Origin: Winogradskyella psychrotolerans
Lineage (GTDB): Bacteria; Bacteroidota; Bacteroidia; Flavobacteriales; Flavobacteriaceae
Length of the DNA stretch: 64,000 nt
Reading direction: 5' to 3'
Assembly: GCF_018860565.1 (NCBI RefSeq)
Contig: NZ_JAHKPS010000022.1
Location: 485,195 to 549,194 of the forward strand
In this document: positions 14,234 through 23,723 of the stretch, piece after piece
Layout of the letters: each line of letters begins with the position of its first letter
Numbering within the stretch: the stretch's first letter is position 1
Program-made: the position numbers and the translations under genes
Notes under the pieces: generated by a model
Told to the model about the DNA's origin: nothing
The model's input: only the letters and a program-made list of their open reading frames with translations
Databases searched by the model: none

Positions 14234-15550
14234 ATGAGTACAAAAACAGTTGCTTACGTACCTAATAAGGTAAAGGATATGTCGCTTGCGGCTTGGGGAA
14301 GAAAAGAAATTGAATTGGCTGAAGCAGAAATGCCAGGCTTAATGAGTTTACGTGAAGAGTATAAAAATGAGCAACCTTTAAAAGGAGCACGAATTGCTGG
14401 TTGTCTACATATGACAATTCAAACGGCAGTTTTAATAGAAACTTTACAAGCTCTTGGTGCTGAAGTAACTTGGAGTTCTTGTAATATTTTCTCTACGCAA
14501 GATCAAGCTGCTGCTGCAATTGCAGATGCAGGAACAGCTGTGTATGCATGGAAAGACATGACAGAAGAAGAATTTGATTGGTGTATTGAGCAAACATTAT
14601 TCTTTGGTGAAGATCGTAAACCATTAAACATGATTTTAGATGATGGTGGTGATTTAACCAATATGGTTTTAGATAAATACCCAGAGTTATCTGCTGGAAT
14701 TAAAGGTTTATCTGAAGAAACGACAACGGGAGTTCACAGACTTTATGAGCGTGTTAAAAATGGTACATTAACAATGCCAGCAATTAACGTAAACGATTCT
14801 GTAACAAAATCTAAGTTTGATAATAAATATGGTTGTAAGGAATCTGCAGTAGATGCTATTCGTCGTGCAACAGATATTATGTTAGCTGGTAAACGTGTTA
14901 CTGTTTGTGGTTATGGTGATGTTGGTAAAGGTACAGCGGCTTCTTTTAAAGGTGCTGGTTCTATTGTAACTGTTACTGAAATTGATCCTATTTGTGCTTT
15001 ACAAGCTGCTATGGATGGTTTTGAAGTAAAGAAATTAGAAACTGTTGTTACTAATTCAGATATCATTATTACAACTACTGGAAATAAAGATATTGTACGT
15101 GCAGAGCATTTTGAAGCCATGAAAGACAAAACGATTGTTTGTAATATTGGTCATTTTGATAACGAAATTCAAATGGATTGGTTAAATAAAAACTATGGTA
15201 ACACTAAAGATACGATTAAGCCACAAGTAGATAAGTATAACATTAATGGGAAAGACATTATCATTCTTGCAGAAGGTCGTTTAGTAAACTTAGGTTGTGC
15301 AACTGGTCACCCAAGTTTTGTAATGAGTAATTCATTTACAAACCAAACTTTAGCGCAAATTGAACTTTGGAAAAACAGTGATAAGTATGACAATGACGTA
15401 TACATGTTACCAAAGCATTTAGATGAAAAAGTGGCTAAATTACATTTAGAAAAAATAGGTGTTGAGTTAACGGAGTTAAAAGACTACCAAGCAGAATACA
15501 TTGGTGTAACAGTTGAAGGTCCTTATAAGCCTGAGCATTACAGATACTAA
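14234..15550 (+). CDS. ahcY: Adenosylhomocysteinase
   Basis: A 438-residue enzyme that reversibly hydrolyses S-adenosylhomocysteine to adenosine and homocysteine, removing the inhibitor left by methyltransferases. Signatures: [14 protein letters not shown] (58-71), [16 protein letters not shown] (81-96), and the NAD-binding loop [17 protein letters not shown] (224-240). The C-terminus ends in the family's KPEHYRY. The length is that of the classical bacterial form. A terminator follows at 15586-15620. It shares a divergent region of about 130 bases with the phosphopantetheinyl-transferase operon. Confidence 0.98.
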   Translation: MSTKTVAYVPNKVKDMSLAAWGRKEIELAEAEMPGLMSLREEYKNEQPLKGARIAGCLHMTIQTAVLIETLQALGAEVTWSSCNIFSTQDQAAAAIADAGTAVYAWKDMTEEEFDWCIEQTLFFGEDRKPLNMILDDGGDLTNMVLDKYPELSAGIKGLSEETTTGVHRLYERVKNGTLTMPAINVNDSVTKSKFDNKYGCKESAVDAIRRATDIMLAGKRVTVCGYGDVGKGTAASFKGAGSIVTVTEIDPICALQAAMDGFEVKKLETVVTNSDIIITTTGNKDIVRAEHFEAMKDKTIVCNIGHFDNEIQMDWLNKNYGNTKDTIKPQVDKYNINGKDIIILAEGRLVNLGCATGHPSFVMSNSFTNQTLAQIELWKNSDKYDNDVYMLPKHLDEKVAKLHLEKIGVELTELKDYQAEYIGVTVEGPYKPEHYRY

Positions 15551-15553
15551 TAA

Positions 15554-15581
15554 ATTCCTGCGCAAGCAGAAATCTTATAAT
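15554..15581 (+). repeat. Stop-proximal palindromic repeat, copy A
   Basis: ATTCCTGCGCAAGCAG followed by AAATCTTATAAT, starting three bases after the ahcY stop. It matches copies at 37765, 61241 and, inverted, 37962-37984. The core is a short imperfect palindrome (CCTGC/GCAG). Confidence 0.6.
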
Positions 15582-15583
15582 CG

Positions 15584-15620
15584 AAAAATCCCAAGCATTA
15601 GTGTTTGGGATTTTTTTATT
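15584..15620 (+). terminator. Terminator of ahcY
   Basis: Stem AAATCCCAA / TTTGGGATTT with a nine-base loop followed by a T-tract, about 35 bases after the ahcY stop. Confidence 0.85.
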
Positions 15621-15647
15621 ATAGTTACCTTTCAATAAAAAATTAAA

Positions 15648-16118
15648 ATGAGTGCAGTTAATAGTACTGTTTTGCAAAAGAGATTAGATGTTTTAGAAGG
15701 TTTAATTCCTAAAAGTAAAGCTATAAACACAAGTGTTTCAAAAGCGAATGTGGCATGGCATATAGATCATAGTTTAAAAGTGATTAATGCTGTTGTGAAA
15801 AATATGCAGGATTCAGATCCAGCCTTGTATAAGGATAATTTTAGTTTGGTAGGTAAATTGTTATTGAAATTTAGATTCTTTCCAAGAGGAAAAGCAAAAG
15901 CTCCAAAATATGTGACACCGCCTGAAGTCATTTTAGAAGCTGATATTATATTACAATTAGCAGAAGCGAGAGCGCAGATAAAAACAATATCAAGTTTAGA
16001 CAACAATGCTTATTTTAAACACCCTTTGTTTGGCAATGTAAATAAATCAAGAGTTGTACAATTCTTAGAAGCGCACACCAATCATCATTTAAAAATTGTG
16101 AAGAGTATATTGAAATAA
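15648..16118 (+). CDS. DinB-superfamily protein, DUF1569-like
   Basis: A 156-residue all-helical protein. Conserved histidines at about residues 38-40 (AWHIDHS), and THHH-like THNHHLKIVKS near the C-terminus, give the metal-binding triad pattern of the DinB/YfiT four-helix bundle. The arrangement fits the DUF1569 branch. These proteins are thought to be metal-dependent thiol-transfer or stress enzymes; the substrate here is unknown. It follows the ahcY terminator and has its own start at an ATG with an A-rich upstream region. It ends before a strong bidirectional terminator. Confidence 0.72.
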   Translation: MSAVNSTVLQKRLDVLEGLIPKSKAINTSVSKANVAWHIDHSLKVINAVVKNMQDSDPALYKDNFSLVGKLLLKFRFFPRGKAKAPKYVTPPEVILEADIILQLAEARAQIKTISSLDNNAYFKHPLFGNVNKSRVVQFLEAHTNHHLKIVKSILK

Positions 16119-16206
16119 TTAGCTTATGAGGCTTATAGATTATCGATGTAGCGTTGAGGCAAATCAAATGTGATAGAACGGTATAGAGAAGCTTATATCA
16201 AGCTAT

Positions 16207-16244
16207 AAAAAGCCCTCACAAGTTTAAACTTGTGAGGGCTTTTT
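16207..16244. terminator. Bidirectional terminator, perfect 38-base palindrome
   Basis: AAAAAGCCCTCACAAGTTT is followed at once by its exact reverse complement. It lies between the convergent DUF1569-like and S46 peptidase genes and ends in A/T tracts in both directions. Confidence 0.9.
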
Positions 16245-16288
16245 AATTATATAAGTCGTTAACGAACGACAGAAGACTAAAGAACTGA

Positions 16289-18421
16289 TTACTTTTTCTT
16301 CTTATTTCTTTTCTTCTTTTTCTTAGAGTTGTCGGTTTTAGGGTGAACCAATTTCATCTCATCAATCAGATGTTTTGCTCCAGCATATTTATCAACAATA
16401 AAAAGTACATAACGTAAATCTACCATAATGTTACGGCAGATTTCCGGATCGTAATTCATGTCACTCATAGTCCCTTCCCAAACACGGTCAAAGTTTAATC
16501 CAACTAAATTCCCATGAGCATCAATCGCAGGACTTCCTGAGTTTCCACCAGTTGTGTGATTCGTTCCTAAAAAGCAAACAGGTACTTTTCCGTTTTTATT
16601 AGCATATTGTCCATAATCTTTGGCTTCATATAGTTCAATTAATTTTTGAGGGACATCAAATTCGTAATCATCTGGAATGTATTTTTCAATGACGCCATCT
16701 AAATAGCTTACAGGATTGTAATACACAGCATCTCTTGGTGAATAGCCTCTTACCTGGCCGTAAGTGACACGAAGAGTACTATTTGCATCTGGAAAATAAC
16801 GCTCGTTAGGTAAGGCTTCCATAAGTGCTGTCATATATTGTGTTTGCAATGCTGTTATAGGAGCATTTTTTTGTTGGTATTCAGCATCAATAGTATTGAA
16901 AAATTCTTCGATTATTGGTTTTGCATACGTATAAGCAGCATCGTTATTTAGATTTTTAATTACAGTCTCTGTATCACCTTCAAGTAATTGTAAAGCCGAT
17001 TCTAAGTTGGTAAAAGCGGTTTCACCATATATTAATGAATTTACATTATTTGGTTGGTATAATTTCATCACATTTTCAAAAACACCTTTATCTAATTTTG
17101 CATCATAATTTTTATGAATACCTCTTAGTTGACCAGTTAAAACTTCTTTTCCTCTTTCTAGATTTTCAGGATTGGCAATTAAAGCTTGCTCAACTTGGTA
17201 AGCTCTAAAGGTCATTTGCATAAGCTCATTAGTCACTAAAAAGACTTCAATAAAGTTTCTGCGTTTAATGTTAATAGGGGCAAAATCTTTGTAAAGTCTA
17301 TCAAATTCAGGAAGAATATTTCCGTATTTGTCTTCAAGTCCTTTTTCTTTTAAGGCTTTTGTGAATGTGGCTTCAAATTCGCGACGTTTTTCAACAGCAT
17401 TACTTCTTTTAATACCTAAGTTTTCACCAATCCATTTTTTCCATGCATTAGCAATTCGCGCTTGTTTAGAGGCATATTTAATTCTAACGGCATCGCTTTC
17501 TTTCATTTTTTGATCAATGACTTTTAAAGCTGCTTCACGAATTGCAATGTTCGTAGGGTTGTAATCTTTTGTGATATGTTCTATCGCAACAGCTGGTAAA
17601 TACTCACTTGTGGTTCCAGGGAAGCCAAACACCATAGTAAAATCGCCTTCTTCAACACCATCTAAAGAGATTGGAAGAAAATGTTTTGGCTTGTACGGTT
17701 TGTTGTCTTTGCTGTATTTTGCCGGACGATTATTAGCATCGGCGTAAATTCTGAACAAAGAAAAATCACCAGTATGTCTTGGGAATACCCAGTTGTCGGT
17801 GTCACTTCCAAACTTACCAATACTACTTGGCGGAGCACCAACCAAACGAATATCATCAAAACGTTCTGTAACAAAAAGGAAATATTGATTGCCTTCGTAA
17901 AAAGCTTTTGTTTTTACATCTTGCCACGATTCTCTTGGCCATGTTTTCATGGCTGCATTACTGTTTTTAGAAATTAGAGATTGCTTTTCTGTTTCAGTCA
18001 TGGTATCGGTAATACCTTTTAAAACCACTTCTGAAACATCGTGTATACTCACAATAAATTCAATAAATAAACTATTATTTGGTAATTCTTCTTCCAAATT
18101 CATGGCCCAAAATCCATCTTTTAAATAATCGTTTTCTAATGATGAATGGGATTGAATTTGACCATAACCACAGTGGTGATTAGTAAGTACTAAACCTTGA
18201 TCAGAAATGACCTCACTAGTACAACCACCATTAAAATGACCAATGGCATCTTTTAAGCTTGAATGGTTAACATCATAAATATCTTGAGCGGTTAATTTAC
18301 TGCCCAAATTTTGCATTTCGTCTTCATTCATACCTTCTAAAAGTGAAGGAATCCACATACCGCCTTGTTGGGCAGAAGCTTGAAAAACAACGAAAAGAAA
18401 AAGAATTTTTAATAAGCGCAT
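16289..18421 (-). CDS. S46 family dipeptidyl-peptidase, DPP11-like
   Basis: A 710-residue exported serine exopeptidase. A signal peptide (residues 1-17, ending ASAQ) is followed by the family start GGMWIP. The catalytic His lies in TNHHCGYG (residues 80-87), and the nucleophile is Ser628 in GGNSGSP. Eighteen residues after the serine is Arg646 (FDRVWEG). In the S46 family this position is Gly in DPP7 and Arg in DPP11, and Arg confers preference for Asp or Glu at P1. I therefore infer an acidic-specific DPP11-like enzyme that releases dipeptides in the periplasm. The C-terminus carries an unusual lysine tail (KKKKKRNKKKK). It is convergent with the DUF1569-like gene. Confidence 0.93.
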   Translation of the reverse strand: MRLLKILFLFVVFQASAQQGGMWIPSLLEGMNEDEMQNLGSKLTAQDIYDVNHSSLKDAIGHFNGGCTSEVISDQGLVLTNHHCGYGQIQSHSSLENDYLKDGFWAMNLEEELPNNSLFIEFIVSIHDVSEVVLKGITDTMTETEKQSLISKNSNAAMKTWPRESWQDVKTKAFYEGNQYFLFVTERFDDIRLVGAPPSSIGKFGSDTDNWVFPRHTGDFSLFRIYADANNRPAKYSKDNKPYKPKHFLPISLDGVEEGDFTMVFGFPGTTSEYLPAVAIEHITKDYNPTNIAIREAALKVIDQKMKESDAVRIKYASKQARIANAWKKWIGENLGIKRSNAVEKRREFEATFTKALKEKGLEDKYGNILPEFDRLYKDFAPINIKRRNFIEVFLVTNELMQMTFRAYQVEQALIANPENLERGKEVLTGQLRGIHKNYDAKLDKGVFENVMKLYQPNNVNSLIYGETAFTNLESALQLLEGDTETVIKNLNNDAAYTYAKPIIEEFFNTIDAEYQQKNAPITALQTQYMTALMEALPNERYFPDANSTLRVTYGQVRGYSPRDAVYYNPVSYLDGVIEKYIPDDYEFDVPQKLIELYEAKDYGQYANKNGKVPVCFLGTNHTTGGNSGSPAIDAHGNLVGLNFDRVWEGTMSDMNYDPEICRNIMVDLRYVLFIVDKYAGAKHLIDEMKLVHPKTDNSKKKKKRNKKKK

Positions 18422-18592
18422 GATTAATATTTTATTAGTTTTTGTAAAGATAGAAAAGCTTGTTTTATATCTTTAATGTTTTTGTATATAAAGACTACTT
18501 TTTATGAAACGAACATGTGAAAAGTTTCAATATCCTAGCAAATGATTTTAACTACCAGCATGTGACTCTTAAAAGATAATACATATAAACAG

Positions 18593-19735
18593 ATGAATTT
18601 CAATTCAAAATTACCCAATGTTGGCATCACCATTTTTACTGTAATGAGTGCTTTGGCAAAAGAACATCATGCTTTAAACTTATCACAAGGGTTTCCTAAT
18701 TATCCAAGTTCTCAAAAATTAAATGATTTTGTTACCAATGCCATGAATAATGGGTATAACCAGTATGCACCAATGGCAGGCAATTTAGAGTTGCGTATGG
18801 CTATTGCTCATAAATACGAATTATTGTATAACAGCTCTTACCATCCTGAAAAAGAAATCACAGTTACAGCCGGAGCAACCCAAGCCATTTATACAATCAT
18901 TTCAGCTTTTGTGAGGCCAAATGATGAGGTAATTATATTTAAGCCCGCCTACGATTGCTATGAGCCCGCTGTTGAAATTAATGGTGGTCAAACGATTCCG
19001 ATTCAATTATCTGCACCTAATTATAAGGTGAATTGGGAAGAGGTGGCTTCAAAAATTTCGTCTCAGACAAAAATGATGATTATTAATTCGCCACACAATC
19101 CAAGTGGAACGACATGGTCTAAAGACGATATGCTTCAACTTCAAAAATTAACCAAAGACACTAATATTCTTGTATTAAGTGATGAAGTTTACGAGCATAT
19201 TGTATTTGATGAAGCTCAACATCAAAGTGCGTGTTTGTTTGAAGATTTAAAACAGCGCAGTTTTATAACGGCTTCTTTTGGAAAGACATTTCATAATACA
19301 GGTTGGAAAATTGGTTATTGTTGTGCACCTTCAGTATTAATGTCAGAGTTTAGAAAAGTACATCAGTTTAATGTGTTTTCAGTCCATCATCCATCTCAAA
19401 AAGGGATTTCAGATTATATGCAAGACGCTGAAACATATCTTAGTTTAAATACTTTTTTTCAGCAGAAACGCGATTTGTTTTTGAGTTTGATTTCAGAATC
19501 TAGATTTAAGTTTCAACCATCACAAGGGACTTATTTTCAGGTATTAGATTATTCTAAAATTACAGATGATTATGATGTAGACGTTGCAAAACGCTTAACT
19601 GAGGAGTTTAAAATAGCAGCTATTCCATTATCCGTTTTCAACGAAAAAGATAAAGATGATAAGGTGTTACGATTTTGTTTTGCCAAAACGGACGAGACTT
19701 TAGTTAAGGCTTCAGAAATTTTATGTAAAATTTAA
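18593..19735 (+). CDS. Methionine/glutamine aminotransferase, YbdL-type
   Basis: A 380-residue fold-type I PLP enzyme. The N-terminal KLPNVGITIFTVMSALAKEH and LNLSQGFPNY (about 6-38) are characteristic of the YbdL / glutamine transaminase K group. The PLP lysine is Lys231 in SFGKTFHNTGWK, and NSPHNPSG (165-172) carries the cofactor-binding Asn and Pro. It transaminates methionine and aromatic amino acids, often with glutamine as donor to regenerate methionine from its 2-oxoacid. The omega-amidase gene about 780 bases downstream would remove the 2-oxoglutaramate by-product, supporting that role. Confidence 0.92.
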   Translation: MNFNSKLPNVGITIFTVMSALAKEHHALNLSQGFPNYPSSQKLNDFVTNAMNNGYNQYAPMAGNLELRMAIAHKYELLYNSSYHPEKEITVTAGATQAIYTIISAFVRPNDEVIIFKPAYDCYEPAVEINGGQTIPIQLSAPNYKVNWEEVASKISSQTKMMIINSPHNPSGTTWSKDDMLQLQKLTKDTNILVLSDEVYEHIVFDEAQHQSACLFEDLKQRSFITASFGKTFHNTGWKIGYCCAPSVLMSEFRKVHQFNVFSVHHPSQKGISDYMQDAETYLSLNTFFQQKRDLFLSLISESRFKFQPSQGTYFQVLDYSKITDDYDVDVAKRLTEEFKIAAIPLSVFNEKDKDDKVLRFCFAKTDETLVKASEILCKI

Positions 19736-19786
19736 GTTACTTTTTACAGATTTCTGTGTCTTAATAATGAACAAAAAAATTATATC

Positions 19787-20398
19787 ATGAAATATTATAT
19801 TATACTATTATTCTTAAGCCTATCACTTTCTTCTTTTGCACAAGAAGTTACAAAAGACGGAAAAATTTATGAGGTTAAAAATGAGAAGATCTATTTAGAC
19901 GGACAAGATGTTACTGAAACTTTAACTCTTGAAGAAAAAACATTGATTTTTAAAGAAGCGGCTGTAATTACAGAAAAACTTAAAGTAGAAGCCGCGGCAA
20001 AAGCTAAAGAGGTTGAAGCAAAGGCAAAATTAGAGGCAGAAACAGCAAAGGCCGAAGCAGTGAAATCTGAAAAAGCAGCTGCAAAGCTTAAGAAAGAAGA
20101 AGAGAAGGCATTAAAGAAAAAAGAAGAAGTAGCTGAAAAACTCGAAAAAGAGAATAAAAAAGCAGAGAAAGCTCAAAAAAAAGCAGAAAAAGCACAGAAA
20201 AAGGCTGAAAAGGAAATAAAGAAAAAAGAAAAGCTTCAAAAGAATTTTCAAAAAGCAGAAAGCAATCTTGAAAAAGGACAAAAGAAGTACGAAAAGCTAA
20301 AAAGAAAAGGTAAGCTATCGCCTCAAGACGAAATCAAGTGGCTTGATAAATTGGATAAACTAACTAATAAAGTAGCTAAGGCAAAAAGTAAATTATAG
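19787..20398 (+). CDS. Secreted Lys/Glu/Ala-rich coiled-coil protein
   Basis: A 203-residue protein with a clear signal peptide (residues 1-18, cleavage after SFAQ). A short beta-like segment with two repeats of the type KIYEVKNEKIYLDGQ follows, and then about 130 residues of highly charged helix built from KAEKAQKK- and EAKAK-type repeats. No known domain is recognised. It would be a periplasmic or outer-membrane-associated coiled coil. It sits between the transaminase and the omega-amidase, 51 bases after the former, with its own terminator at 20423-20477, so it may simply be inserted between them. Low-complexity composition makes homology searches unreliable. Confidence 0.75.
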   Translation: MKYYIILLFLSLSLSSFAQEVTKDGKIYEVKNEKIYLDGQDVTETLTLEEKTLIFKEAAVITEKLKVEAAAKAKEVEAKAKLEAETAKAEAVKSEKAAAKLKKEEEKALKKKEEVAEKLEKENKKAEKAQKKAEKAQKKAEKEIKKKEKLQKNFQKAESNLEKGQKKYEKLKRKGKLSPQDEIKWLDKLDKLTNKVAKAKSKL

Positions 20399-20422
20399 AA
20401 GTCAGCTTTATTAATTTATTAG

Positions 20423-20477
20423 AGCAATCTAAAAAGTAGATAGATTATTGTATCTGCTTTTTAGGTTGCTTTTTTTA
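20423..20477 (+). terminator. Terminator of the coiled-coil protein gene
   Basis: Long imperfect stem AGCAATCTAAAAAGTAGATA / TATCTGCTTTTTAGGTTGCT with an eight-base loop and a run of seven T, 24 bases after the stop. Confidence 0.85.
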
Positions 20478-20513
20478 TGCTTTTTTTTGAATTCAAATTT
20501 GTAATTTTAAGCT

Positions 20514-21296
20514 ATGAATTCAGAATTGAAAGTTGCGATTGTTCAAACGGCATTAGTTTGGGAAAACCCAGAGGAAAATAGGCGATTATTAAGTCATAAG
20601 ATAGCTGCTATTTCAGCAGACGTTGATCTTGTAGTATTACCAGAAATGTTTACTTCTGGTTTTACAATGAATCCTGCTGAGGTTGCCGAGACTATGGAAG
20701 GAAACACCATAGTCTGGCTAAAAGAACAAGCCAAGTTAAAGCAAGCTGTAATTATGGGAAGTCTTGTGATTTCTGAAAATGGTAAGTTTTATAACCGTAT
20801 GGTTTGTGTAGAGCCATCTGGCACAATTACCACATACAACAAGCGTCACACCTTTACTTTAGCAGGAGAACATAAGGTTTATACTGCGGGAACAGAGAAG
20901 GTAACTTTTAGCTATAAAGGTTGGAAAATTTGTCCGCTAGTTTGTTATGATTTGCGATTTCCTGTTTGGGCAAGAAATGTTGAAGATTACGATCTCATAA
21001 TTTATGTTGCTAATTGGCCAAAAATTAGAATAGGCGCATGGGATGCTCTGTTAAAAGCAAGAGCAATCGAGAACATGGCTTATTGTGTTGGCGTGAATAG
21101 AGTAGGACTAGACGGAAATAATTTTGAATATTCTGGACACTCTGCAGCTTACGATGTTTTAGGAAATAGGCTGGATACTATTTTAGAAAACCAAGATGTT
21201 GTTGAAATTGTCTCTTTAGATAAAGCGGCTATTAAAAAATACCGAGAAAAATTAAATTTCTTAAACGATAGAGATAATTTTACTCTTGAAATTTAA
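20514..21296 (+). CDS. Omega-amidase (nitrilase superfamily, YafV-type)
   Basis: A 260-residue carbon-nitrogen hydrolase. The catalytic triad is visible: Glu44 (LPEMFTSGF), Lys110 (YNKRHTF) and Cys144 (PLVCYDLRFP). The sequence MFTSGFTMNP and GWKICPLVCYDLRFPVWARN place it in the YafV/Nit2 omega-amidase branch, which hydrolyses 2-oxoglutaramate or 2-oxosuccinamate to the 2-oxodicarboxylate and ammonia. This drives transamination from glutamine to completion, consistent with the transaminase at 18593. Its last bases overlap those of the convergent Ig-like lipoprotein gene by 17. Confidence 0.92.
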   Translation: MNSELKVAIVQTALVWENPEENRRLLSHKIAAISADVDLVVLPEMFTSGFTMNPAEVAETMEGNTIVWLKEQAKLKQAVIMGSLVISENGKFYNRMVCVEPSGTITTYNKRHTFTLAGEHKVYTAGTEKVTFSYKGWKICPLVCYDLRFPVWARNVEDYDLIIYVANWPKIRIGAWDALLKARAIENMAYCVGVNRVGLDGNNFEYSGHSAAYDVLGNRLDTILENQDVVEIVSLDKAAIKKYREKLNFLNDRDNFTLEI

Positions 21297-22878
21297 AATC
21301 AATAACAAAATCAAAGTTAGAACGTACAGGGTCTATTGGTTCTGAGTAGCTAACTCGTTCTGGTTGAATACCTAATAAGAAGTTTCCTGTGTCGTATTTA
21401 CCATTGCCATTGGTATCAAAAACAATACGTAATGCATATTGGTTTGGTGCTAAATTTGTGAAATCTACAGCAGGAGCGTCAGTAGTGTATTGTTCATACA
21501 TCACTTCACCTTTATTGTCTACCAATTGAACAATTAAAGGGAGTTCAGCATTTTTTAAGTTCACTCTTATGTTCCCGTATTCAGATTTCATCTTTGTTTT
21601 TACGGAATAATTTAGCGTGTCTTTATTCGTGTTATCGTAAAAGTCAGTAAAAGTACCAGGCAACATGGTAAAGTCGTATTTTTGTCCTTCTTGTTTATTA
21701 ATAGCAAATAAATAGGTATTAAAAATGGAGTCGTACTTCACTTTATAAGGTACAGAAAGCGAATCGTTAGTTGTTAATTTAATTTTTGTGGTATCAATTT
21801 GAGTTAATGGAATGTTTGCTTCAACAGCAAAATCCTCGTCATAATTTATAGTTCCTTTAGTTAAGGCTGTTATTTTTAAAGAATCTGCTTTTATAGTTCT
21901 AAAACGATGTTTAAAAGTGTCTGTATACTTTTCGTTTGTAACAACGAAAAATGTAGTGTCTATTTCAAATTTTGGTTTATACCAATAATATAAGGTATCT
22001 GTTTTTTTATCTTTAATGATTCGGGTTTTGTAACCTTCAGGTTTGTCGTTTAAGACTTTAATTCGCATGTTTTCGTAGTCTCCTTCATAAGGAAAAATAA
22101 TTCTGGTGTCTCCATCTTGCTTTGGCTTTAAGGCTTTAAAGTTTACATTTTCCTTAAACAATGTTAGTTTGTGAGAAGTGGAATCTGCTGGCACTGTTAT
22201 AAAACCTTCTTTAAACCCTATTTTGTCATTTTTTTGATCAAACTTATAGTTAGAATTTTGATCTTTTAACGCAATTAACTTATAGGTACCTGCCTTTATA
22301 TTATCTATACTAAAAGTTGTAACACTATCGAGTGTGTTTGTAATATATCTAGGTTTCTGTTTGTAAACTATAGAGTCTGTATAGGTAGAATCTGCCTCGT
22401 AAAGCATTACAGAAACAAATGTGTCTGGTTCTTTAAGTAAAGCATCTTCAATATGTCCTTTTACAGATAATGAATCTATGGTGTTTCCTGTTGAAAATAC
22501 ATAGCGGTAATAAGGGTATGGATTTTCTTCGTTGTTATCTACAATACTTTCACCAAAATTAAAAGCATAAGTCGTATTGTCTTGTAGAGTATCTTGAATA
22601 GTGATAGAAATATATTTGCTTGCTCCGCTCGCAGGTGTTACAATAGGATCTAAATCCATTGGAGGAGAAATAATAAGTTGTTTCCTAATATCTTTAATTT
22701 TAACGTATTCGTTAAAATGAATTTTAATCGTTTTTCCTTTAAAGTTTGTAGAATAATTCTTTGGATTAGATTGCGTTATTACAGGCGGTTCTGTATCTTT
22801 TTCACCACCTGTTGGTGTACCACGATTGGCACAGCTAATAATGCTTATTGCAATTAAAATCAGACTTAAAATTCGCAT
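21280..22878 (-). CDS. Ig-like domain lipoprotein (SbsA-type Ig domain)
   Basis: About 532 residues. From the ATG at 22878 the protein starts MRILSLILIAISIISC, a lipoprotein signal with the lipid-attached Cys at residue 16; an alternative ATG at 22893 adds five residues. Directly after comes EPPVITQSNPKNYSTNFKGKTIKIHFNEYV, the start of an SbsA-type bacterial Ig-like domain. Further beta-rich repeats follow, with a C-terminal SpaA/transthyretin-like segment (LAPNQYALRIVFDTNGNGKYDTGNFL). This is a widespread Bacteroidota family, possibly linked to surface or gliding structures, but its function is not established. It overlaps the omega-amidase gene tail-to-tail. Confidence 0.88.
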   Translation of the reverse strand: MRILSLILIAISIISCANRGTPTGGEKDTEPPVITQSNPKNYSTNFKGKTIKIHFNEYVKIKDIRKQLIISPPMDLDPIVTPASGASKYISITIQDTLQDNTTYAFNFGESIVDNNEENPYPYYRYVFSTGNTIDSLSVKGHIEDALLKEPDTFVSVMLYEADSTYTDSIVYKQKPRYITNTLDSVTTFSIDNIKAGTYKLIALKDQNSNYKFDQKNDKIGFKEGFITVPADSTSHKLTLFKENVNFKALKPKQDGDTRIIFPYEGDYENMRIKVLNDKPEGYKTRIIKDKKTDTLYYWYKPKFEIDTTFFVVTNEKYTDTFKHRFRTIKADSLKITALTKGTINYDEDFAVEANIPLTQIDTTKIKLTTNDSLSVPYKVKYDSIFNTYLFAINKQEGQKYDFTMLPGTFTDFYDNTNKDTLNYSVKTKMKSEYGNIRVNLKNAELPLIVQLVDNKGEVMYEQYTTDAPAVDFTNLAPNQYALRIVFDTNGNGKYDTGNFLLGIQPERVSYSEPIDPVRSNFDFVIDFKFQE

Positions 22879-22975
22879 TAAATGTAAACGCATCTATCAA
22901 AATAATTTAGCACAAAGAAACAATATAAATGTCTTTACTCAAAACATATATGCTTTGAGTGTTAAAACGAAAAAA

Positions 22976-23656
22976 TCAATCGGCAATTGCCATTGTAGCA
23001 AGACTTAACTTAATTTTATCAATTTTTAACAAAACAGAAGCACAGGCTTCAATTGTAGCGCCAGTTGTGATAATGTCATCAACCAATAAAATATGCTTTT
23101 TTGTTAAAGATTTGTTTTCAGAAATATCAAATAATGCTCCGTCATCGTTCCAACGTTTTATACGGCCTTTAAAAACTTGTGTTTTGGATGCTTTTGTTTT
23201 TATTAAAACCCTATCGTTATAGTCTATATTTAATGCTTTAGCTATTTCTTTACCAAATTTAGCGACTTGATTATAACCGCGTTTTCTCAATTTGGATTTA
23301 TACAATGGTACAGGCACAACAACATCAATAGTTTTGTAAGCTTCAACAGTTGCTAATTCGGAGCCAAGCCACTTGCCAAAAAAACCTCCAATAGCTTCAT
23401 GGCCTTTGTACTTTAAATTATGAAGCATTTGTTGTACAATTCCTTTTTTAGAAAAATGTAGTAATGCTGTTGCATTTTCTAATTTTACTCTGCCGTAAAG
23501 AACCTTTTTTACGTCTTCAGCATTATCAAAATGAAAGTTGGTAATAGGCAAATGGTGTCTGCAAGATGTGCAAATAACCATCTCATTATCGCTTAAAACA
23601 TAATTACAGGCTTCGCAAACCTTAGGAAAGAACAAGTTTAACAAGTTTTTCATCAC
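22976..23656 (-). CDS. ComF family protein (phosphoribosyltransferase-like)
   Basis: A 226-residue ComF homologue. An N-terminal zinc ribbon (CEACNYVL, then CTSCRHH, residues 15-38) precedes a type I phosphoribosyltransferase domain with the PRPP loop HILLVDDIITTGATIEAC (about 188-206). VVPVPLYKSKLRKRGYNQ is the usual ComF middle motif. ComF/GntX proteins are needed for DNA uptake in several bacteria, although the biochemical activity is not settled. It precedes the Ig-like lipoprotein gene with a 97-base gap and diverges from the coiled-coil membrane protein at 23724. Confidence 0.92.
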   Translation of the reverse strand: MMKNLLNLFFPKVCEACNYVLSDNEMVICTSCRHHLPITNFHFDNAEDVKKVLYGRVKLENATALLHFSKKGIVQQMLHNLKYKGHEAIGGFFGKWLGSELATVEAYKTIDVVVPVPLYKSKLRKRGYNQVAKFGKEIAKALNIDYNDRVLIKTKASKTQVFKGRIKRWNDDGALFDISENKSLTKKHILLVDDIITTGATIEACASVLLKIDKIKLSLATMAIAD

Positions 23657-23723
23657 TTAATCGATTAAAATAAAATCGCTGTACAATTAACTCTAATTTC
23701 GCATTAAATTAAGAAAAATAATA

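Noticed and set aside
15435..15677. Open frame of 80 codons on the minus strand at the end of ahcY
   Set aside because: Antisense to ahcY and crosses its terminator; no coding features.
16253..16265. GTCGTTAACGAACGAC palindrome near the S46 gene end
   Set aside because: Short and lies just beyond a strong bidirectional terminator; no reason to assign a function.
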